From NCBI GenBank assembly GCA_030278955.1, contig JAOANR010000003.1:55462902-55526901 (forward strand): DNA of 64,000 nucleotides, given 5' to 3'. Positions 57,314 through 64,000 of this stretch are shown piece after piece. The notes under the pieces are model-generated. The model was given only the letters and a program-made list of their open reading frames with translations. It made no database searches and was not told where the DNA came from. The translations under genes and the position numbers were made by a program. Positions within the stretch are counted from its first letter, which is position 1. Each line of letters starts with the position of its first letter. This DNA comes from Hygrophila difformis. Lineage: Eukaryota > Streptophyta > Magnoliopsida > Lamiales > Acanthaceae.

Positions 57314-58679
57314 AGCCCTTGAACTCTACAAGGACTACTCCACTATGCAAGTGGACGAACTAATGGGAATACTTCAATCATGGGAGATGGACCATTGCAA
57401 GGAAGTCGGAAGTAAAAGTATTGCCTTCAAGGCTGAGTCAAAATTGGTGAATGACAAGGAAGCCGAGATTGACAATGATCACAGTGATGATGACGAGATC
57501 TCTCTTCTCACAAAGAGACTGGCCAGACTTCTTAAGAATAAGAAAGGGAAGGAAGGGTTTCCTAGTGGAAAGGGCGAAGGATCGAACTCCAGGAGAGATC
57601 CCAAAAGGAGATCCAAACCCTATGGCAAGGATCAACAAACTGAAGAAAGGCCCAAGGGACCAGATTGCTATGAATGCAGAGGTTTTGGTCACATTAGGGC
57701 AGATTGTGGAAATCTAAAGAAGAAGGAGAAGAAGACCTACCACATCACCTTCAGTGATCATGATGAGGAACCAGAATGCAGTGAAGGAGAATCTGAGCAT
57801 GGGATTGCTCTTATGGCACCAGGAACATGGGATTCCGACTCATGTTCGGACACTGAGTCACAACACGGTACTACTTCTAACCCAGTGAATAATGATTTCT
57901 CTTACCATGATTGTGCTTCTCTTAGCAGCAAAGAGGCAGATAAAATAGAACGTCTCACGGATCTCTACAATGAAGTTTTCGAGAGGCTCGAAACTTCGAT
58001 GACTGAGATAGAAGACCTCCAAAGGACCAATCAGGATCTTAGAAATGAGATTGAGAGGCTCATAGACGAGAACAAAGACTTACTGTCTAAAGCTGAAGTG
58101 GCGTCCATCCATGTGACGGAACTCGAAGCTGGAATACTCTACGAGAAAGAGGAAAGAAAAAGTTTCTTCCAAGCATGATCTTCTCACTGTGGAAATCACT
58201 GAACTTAGGGAGAAACTCAGCAAATCTGAAAAGATTCTGTCGGACATGAATAAAGGCAAGGCTAAACTTGATGATGCTCTAGCAGCTGGGAAATCTCATG
58301 GGAACAAGCAAGGCCTTGTGTACAGAAACTTCAGCTCCGCCTCTACCTCCGAAGAGAAAATCAAGTTCGTTGCTAGAGGTCAACTAGATGATCGAACACC
58401 AAGGCAGACCACTAGAATCTCACCCAAAGGTTCCAAGGGCCACAGCAAAAGGAGGAACTCCTTCAAAGGACCTCTCATATGCGACTATTGCAAGTTCAGA
58501 GGGCACAGGACCGAACACTGTCGAAGGATTATCAAGGATCTTCTTGAGGGAAGACCTGTGAGCTGGCCTAATGAAGAACTCAAGAAGAGGATCTCCATAA
58601 GGCGAGAATGGGTAACCAAAGTTTCAGCAAGGTGTAACGTTGCCTTCCTATCCTTAGACAAAAGGATAAGAGTGCAACG
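57314..58679 (+). pseudogene. SIRE-like gag, segment 3, with two frameshifts
   Basis: The gag core ends here (LELYKDYSTMQVDELMGILQ), followed by a lysine-rich stretch, the zinc knuckle CYECRGFGHIRADC (about 57667-57708), an acidic/serine region (HDEEPECSEGESEHG), a long coiled-coil-like segment (about 57940-58300) and a second cysteine motif CDYCKFRGHRTEHC (about 58480-58521), all typical of SIRE-type gag. The frame breaks near 58160-58170 (stop TGA at 58176-58178 in the old frame; KHDLL continues in the next) and again near 58660-58675, just ahead of protease. The zinc knuckles would bind element RNA; in its present form the protein would be truncated. Confidence 0.85.
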
Positions 58680-61600
58680 TGGTACTTCGATAGTGGTTGC
58701 TCGAGGCACATGACTGGAGACAAAGGTGTTCTTAAACCATTCAAAGATATTGATGGTGGATCCGTGGTCTTTGGAGATGGTAAGAAAGGTCGTCTCTCTG
58801 GACAAGGAAATCTCCACGGAAATGGCCTGCCCAAGCTCAACAATGTCTACTATGTGGAAGGACTGCATGCCAATCTTATAAGCATAAGTCAACTATGCGA
58901 TGAGGACTTGACTGTATCCTTTAACAAAAAATATTGTGAAGTTCTTGATTCTAACAATGTGTGTGTCATGAGGGGTCTAAGATCTCGAAATGACTGCTAT
59001 TTACTTGTGCAAACCTGTAATTTTGTGAAGGATGCAGGAGGTTCCCGGAACCTACTTTGGCATGAGAAATTAGGTCATCTGAACTTCAGGGATTTAATCA
59101 AGCTAAGCAGAACAGGAGCCGTTCGTGGACTTCCAGACCTTAAGAAACATGCCTTGGATTTCTGTGAAGACTGTGCCAAAAACAAACAAACTCGTGTGTC
59201 CCATCCCGTGACAGAACACAATGCAACAACACACTGTCTGGAACTCTTACACATGGACCTCATTGGACCAACTGAAATTCCTAGTCTGGGAGGTAAACGG
59301 TATATATTCGTTTGTGTAGATGATTTTTCCAGATATACGTGGGTTGATTTTCTCAGGGAAAAGAGCGAAGCCTTCAAGGTCTTTATTAAACTGTGCAACC
59401 AAATTATGAACGAAAAGGACTGCAAAATAAAAAGAATTCGCAGCGATCATGGGAAGGAATTCGAAAATCAGGCGTTTGATGATTACTGTTCCAGCCTTGG
59501 AATCAAACATGAATTTTCAGCACCCAAAACCCCCAGCAAAACGGAGTTGTAGAAAGGAAGAATCGGACCCTGCAAGAAATGGCACGAGTTATGATCAACT
59601 CCAAGAAGGTTCCTGAGTTTCTCTGGGCTGAAGCAATCAACACGGCGTGTTATATGATCAATCGAGTGTACATCAGGCCTAAAATACTCATGACTCCATA
59701 TGAGTTATGGAAGGGTAAAAAGACTTCAATATCATATTTTCACATCTTTGGTTGCAAGTGTTTTATGCTTAATGATAGGGAACACACCGGGAAGTTCAAG
59801 GAGAAAAGTGACGAAGGCATCTTTGTTGGGTATTCAACTTCTAGCAAGGCTTTTCGAGTATAAAACTCTAGAACCATGAAGGTAATCGAATCCACAAATG
59901 TCATTGTGGAAGATGCGCCCAACAGAGGAACACCAGTCGAATCTCAAGAGGAGGATGCAGAGAAAGACACCCAGAGCTCTGGACATTCACGATCCTTATC
60001 AGGAGACAAACTGCAAACTACTACTGAAAGAGAGGAGATCCAACCCAGTGTTCAAACACCAGTCGGAACACCGTCACAGTCAGAGGTGGCTGCCCCCCAG
60101 GTCAGAATCCATCGTAATCACAATCCAGAGGATGTGATTGAGGATGTTCTCGAAGATCGAAGAACTCGAGTTAAGAAGAAAATCAACTACAGAGAGTTTG
60201 CTGGATTGCATTGCTTCACCTCCAGGATAGAACCTACCAGAGTTGAAGAAGCTCTACAAGATGAAAACAGGATCAATGCCATGCAGGAAGAGCTTGCTCA
60301 GTTCAAGAGGAATGAAGTATGGACCTTGGTCAAGCGTCCAGAACACACCAACGTCATTGGCACAAAATGGGTCTTCAAGAACAAGAGTGACGAGAATGGA
60401 AATGTGATTCGCAACAAAGCCAGGCTCGTAGCTCAAGGATACACCCAAGTGGAGGGAGTAGACTACAGTGAGACCTTTGCACCCGTAGCAAGAGTCGAAG
60501 CTGTGAGATTACTCCTTGCCATTGCATGCTCGATGGGTTTCAAACTCTACTTACTAAATGGTTGGTTGAAAGAAGAAGTATATGTGGAGCAACCTAAGGG
60601 CTTCGAAGATGCTGACCTTCCAGACCATGTCTTTCGACTGAACAAAGCTCTCTACGGGCTTAAACAAGCACCAAGGGCATGGTATGAGAGGCTTTTGAAA
60701 TATCTATTGGAAAATGGTTATAGAAGGGGGAGTACAGACAAGACCATGTTCATCAAGGAAGACTCCAAAGGAATCATAGTGGCTCAAGTCTATGTGGATT
60801 ATATCGTGTTCGGATCAACCTCCCATGTGCTCAAGGACAAGTTCATCGAGACTATGGGTAAGGAGTTTGAGATGAGTATGGTAGGTGAATTAACATTTTT
60901 TCTTGGCATGCAGGTTACTCAGAAAAAGGAAGGGACTTTCCTTAATCAATCAAAGTATGCAAAAAGCATTGTCAAAAAATTTGGGCTGGAATCCAGCAAG
61001 CCTGTTCGAACACCGATTGGAACATCTGATAAATTGCACAAGGATCCAACAGGGAAGTGTGTTGATCAAAAGATGTATAGAGGGATCATTGGAAGTCTAC
61101 TCTATCTCTCAGCAAGTAGACCCGACATCAGCTATGCGGTTGGAGTGTGTGCCAGATATCAAGCAGACCCAAAAGAGTCTCACCTCAAGGCTGCAAAAAG
61201 GGTCATCCGATACATTGCTGGAACACCTGATTTGGGCATATGGTACTCCAAGGAATCCAACCTACAGTTGATAGGATACACTGATGCAGATTGGGCTGGT
61301 AATGTCGATGACAGAAAAAGCACCACAGGAGGGTGTTTCTACGTTGGAACCAACTTGGTGAGTTGGTACAGCAAAAAGCAGAACTCTATATCCTTGTCCA
61401 CGGCAGAAGCGGAGTATATTGCAGCAGGGAGCTGTTGTGCACAGCTCTTATGGATGAGACAAAGGATTAGCGACTATGGAATTGATCAAGACAAGCTAGT
61501 GGTTCTCTGCGACAACATGAGTGCGATAAGTATCTCAAGAAATCCAGTGCAACACAGTCGAACCAAGCACATTGATGTTAGGCACCATTTTATCCGAGAA

Positions 61601-61735
61601 CTTGTGGAAGATGAAGTAGTGTCCCTGGAGTATGTTGGAACACAAGAACAGAACGCAGACATCTTCACCAAAGCTCTTGATGGAGAACGATTTGAAAAAC
61701 TGAGGCGGGAACTTGGCCTATGCACCATAGTCTAA
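58680..61735 (+). pseudogene. SIRE-like pol (protease, integrase, RT, RNase H), inactive
   Basis: Protease begins WYFDSGCSRHM (58680-58712). Integrase follows with its zinc-binding part (LWHEKLGHLN to CEDCAKNKQTR, about 59056-59185) and core (HMDLIGP, IRSDHGKEF). A frameshift near 59530-59540 lies at the third catalytic region (VVERKN, in the next frame), and TAA at 59861-59863 stops the integrase C-terminus. The frame 59876-61735 holds reverse transcriptase and RNase H. In RT the segment around the first catalytic aspartate is deleted (FKLYLLNGWL near 60540-60570, where a QMDVKSAF-like block is expected), and the YVDD box reads YVDY (Tyr codon 60800-60802). RNase H (YTDADWAGN, STAEAEYIA, DNMSAI) looks intact and ends at TAA/TAG-free 61735. 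The lesions make it non-functional. Confidence 0.9.
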
Positions 61736-62100
61736 GTTCCAAACAGGATCTTGGGGATCTCACTCGTCAACATCAAAACGGCTAAGTTTTCCTTTTAAGA
61801 TTTCCTTAAATATTATATTAGCCTTATTTTGTGAGATCCCATACTTAATTGAATTTTTTATTGCAGGAAATTCAATCATCCCTCGGCAGCAGTTTGACCA
61901 TATAAGGGAAGTTTTACATTTTCTTGGTAACCGACCATCTATGTGATTTGTCTTGAGATTCTCACACGTCCCCATAAAAGGAAACTAACTTTGCTGCGTG
62001 TGATCATAATCTCCCTTCCTGCGTCTATTTCTGTGTTCTAGCTAGGAGTTTTCTTTGAAAATACAGAATACTTCCGATTTGCCTTTACCTCGCAGGAATC
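61736..62100 (+). other. Spacer between pol and env-like ORF
   Basis: These 365 bp have no ORF of note. Such a spacer is usual in SIRE-like elements, where the third ORF is thought to be expressed separately. A pyrimidine-rich stretch ending TTACCTCGCAG at 62085-62095 directly before the ATG at 62101 would serve as a splice acceptor, but no donor was identified. Confidence 0.5.
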
Positions 62101-64000
62101 ATGGTGACGACGAGGAACAAGAGTTCCGACACTGAGACCGCGCCTCTACCAGCACGTGGAAGCCCTCGCACCAGAGGTGGGAATCGCGGTGGCAATCGAG
62201 GAGGTGGACGGAGTCGCGGAAGAGGTGGACGCGGACGTGGTCGAACCCAGACTGAAATTACCCCTTCCAATGAAGTTTCGACCACCATTGCTATCCCAGA
62301 GATACCTATTCTGGACCCGCTTGACGTTCGTGCAGAGTTAGGGCACACATATATCGAAACCATCGCAAGAGATGCCCTAATCTCATCGCAACTGGAGATT
62401 CCTCAATCAGCGGTTGTAACGCCACCCTCTCATGGGGAAACCGCTCCCAGCACGTCGCCCACATCTCATGCCCCTGTGCCAACCGTTCAAGTGCCCTTAT
62501 CTACCCTGGCGGATGCGGCAATGCAACCTCAGAATTCCCCAAAAGGGAAAGGTAAAATGGCTTCTCAAAAAACCTTGGTTTCTGACAATGTTTATGCAGG
62601 GAGTTCGAATCCATTATCTGAGCACCAAGATGGCACTCAATCTGGCCCTCAATCCTCCACCCCTGTTTCTGGCACTGGGTCACAAATGCCTACTAGGGCT
62701 TCTGGAGAAACTGCTTTAGAACCAAGTCACGCTCCGAAGGTTGCTATCAAGAATGCTGGTGGAGGGAATTCGGGAAGCTCTGGGAGTTCAGATGATGCCT
62801 CTGAACACACATCTGAGTCCACCGAGTTATCTGATGAATCGGACAAGAATGTCGAGATTAATCCAGATGAGGAAGAATCCAGTGGTCACTCGGGAGGTGA
62901 GGAAGATCCAGGGGTCAACCGTACTACTATCTCTGCTGAAGAGTTTCTCAGGCGAGAAGGACTCACTGAGGACGAACTGAGAAGTGAGGATGATGATCGA
63001 GTTGCTGATCAAGTTGCTAACACTGATGCTGGACGTGAGGGGGAGAAATCATCTTCATCGGATTGTGCTCCCCTCAGGACTCTTGCTCGAAAGAAGGCTG
63101 CTGACAATAAGGGGAAAAGGAAAGCTGACGAAATTCCCTCTAGCTCTCAACCTCAGAAGAAGAAGAAAGCCCCCACTGATGATGTTGAGGAGGAAGTTGC
63201 TCAGGATGACACCACTGAGATTGTGGATACCAATCTAGCCTATAGCTCCAAGTTCTACTCCTTGAGTTCTCAGACATTCTTCGAGACTGTCTTACGTGAG
63301 AGGAAGCTCAATCCTGAGGTTGCGTTTCGAGGTCCTAAATGTGATGAGATTGGGTGGACAAGCTACCTTGAGAAGAGGCATCTACTTCGATGGGCATCCA
63401 ATCTTCCAGGAAGCAAGCAATCCATTGTGAAGATGTTCTATGCGAACCTCAGAAAATCTGTCATTGTCCCTGGTAGCAGCTGGTTTGGACGTGTGTTTGT
63501 CAAGAAGCAGCTTGTTCCTCTCACAGATAAGGACATTTGTGATTTCCTTGGTGTTCCACAGTGTGATTTTGACACTGTATTCCAACCAGGCACCCAGTTC
63601 AACAATGTCCAGATTGCCAAAATGTTGACCAAGGAAAAGGAGAAGAATATCAAAGGCAGAGGTCTGAGATCAAGCAATCTAACCCAGAAGTTTTTTCTGC
63701 TATACAAGTTCATATCTTCTAATGTGATGCCTACAGCAAATCACTCAGTTGTCTAGAAGGAAATGTGCCAATTATTATTTGCCATTGATGAGAACAAGAA
63801 GGAGATTAACTATGGGAAGCTTGTGCTTAATCAAATGTGGATATAGCTGAGAACTTAAAAAGCGACAGCTCCTCCCTCATCCCTTTTCCAGCCTTGATCT
63901 ATGGGTATTTAGAGTCTGTGGGCATTGGAGGACATCCCAAGGAATTGTTGGACACCACAAAAGTGTTCAAATTCACAGCAAAGCTTCAAAATAAGGTTCA
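62101..64000 (+). pseudogene. SIRE env-like ORF 3, stop and frameshift, runs off window
   Basis: ATG 62101 opens 551 codons. Residues about 20-50 are an RGG-box-like run (GGNRGGNRGGGRSRGRGGRG), then a long serine/proline/acidic, low-complexity region to about residue 340 with a lysine patch (KKAADNKGKRKADE, QKKKKAP), then a folded-looking domain (YSLSSQTFFETVLRERKL, WASNLPGSKQSIVKMF, DKDICDFLGVPQ). TAG at 63754-63756 interrupts it, where a TGG codon fits the continuing frame (KEMCQLLFAIDENK). A further shift near 63840-63850 moves the frame to the one reading to the window edge (NLKSDSSSLIPFPALIYG). The folded part resembles in layout the domain of the Athila env-like region in this window. 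I see no signal peptide; membrane anchoring cannot be judged because the C-terminus lies outside. Confidence 0.78.

Larger units (their letters stand above)
9793..64000 (+). mobile_element. SIRE/Maximus-like Copia element, split by two insertions
   Basis: The internal region begins with a Met primer site and a gag ATG at 9838, is interrupted by the Athila array (9908-49184) and by a gag-only Gypsy element (49671-57308), and continues with the gag tail, a Copia-order pol (58680-61735) and a third, env-like ORF from 62101 to beyond the window. Pol followed by a long third ORF is characteristic of the SIRE/Maximus lineage. Both insertions are flanked by 5-bp duplications (GAAAA, ATTGC), and removing each insertion with one duplicate restores an open gag frame. 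The element is dead: it has frameshifts in gag-pol, a stop in integrase, and a damaged reverse transcriptase active site. It is the oldest layer of the nest. Confidence 0.85.

Noticed and set aside
62176..62250. A host RGG-box RNA-binding protein gene captured by the element
   Set aside because: The arginine/glycine run is short and continuous with the third ORF in the position expected for SIRE-like elements. Nothing indicates a separate gene.

Overview
The window is plant nuclear DNA, most likely from a eudicot: AT-rich, short GT-AG introns, a plant-type RRM gene, and a dense nest of Copia and Gypsy LTR retrotransposons of families (SIRE/Maximus, Athila) known only from plants. The species cannot be named from the sequence. 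Only one ordinary gene is visible, a small RNA-binding-protein gene on the minus strand (6408-7232) that carries an apparent frameshift. Almost everything from 9.8 kb to the right edge is one old Copia element repeatedly invaded by others.

Layout. 1-1733: non-coding, with a degenerate minisatellite. 1734-6082: a defective Copia element (733-bp LTRs, TSD AGTTT) that lacks reverse transcriptase/RNase H although its LTRs differ at only about three positions. 6408-7413: the RRM gene and its TATA box. 7.4-9.3 kb: non-coding, with a MITE-like end and a long foldback. About 9.3 kb to beyond 64 kb: a SIRE/Maximus-like Copia element (plus strand) with gag, pol and an env-like third ORF; its 3' LTR lies outside the window.

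Two insertions split the SIRE gag gene. The first (9908-49184, TSD GAAAA) is a head-to-tail array of two Athila-like Gypsy elements on the minus strand, in the order LTR-internal-LTR-internal-LTR, with a shared middle LTR and a repeat unit of about 17.2 kb. The right-hand copy has an uninterrupted 1996-codon gag-pol; the left-hand copy is broken by five stops and two frameshifts. Both contain an env-like region preceded by a tiny 5' exon that splices into it in frame across a 1458-bp intron. The second insertion (49671-57308, TSD ATTGC) is a gag-only Gypsy element with 2.6-2.9 kb LTRs (TR-GAG type). Removing both insertions and one TSD copy each restores a continuous SIRE gag frame.

Points that look under-described: (i) in three of these elements the LTR/PBS or LTR/PPT junction modules are duplicated inside or next to the LTRs, as if LTR ends had moved outward in steps; (ii) arrays of the palindrome AATTCGAATT lie directly upstream of both the Athila LTR TATA box and the env-like 5' exon, suggesting a shared cis-element for two promoters; (iii) polypurine-tract-like copies fused to hairpins flank the env-like unit; (iv) the tandem array with one intact and one decayed copy is hard to explain by simple duplication. 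Repeat identities were judged by eye and not computed.
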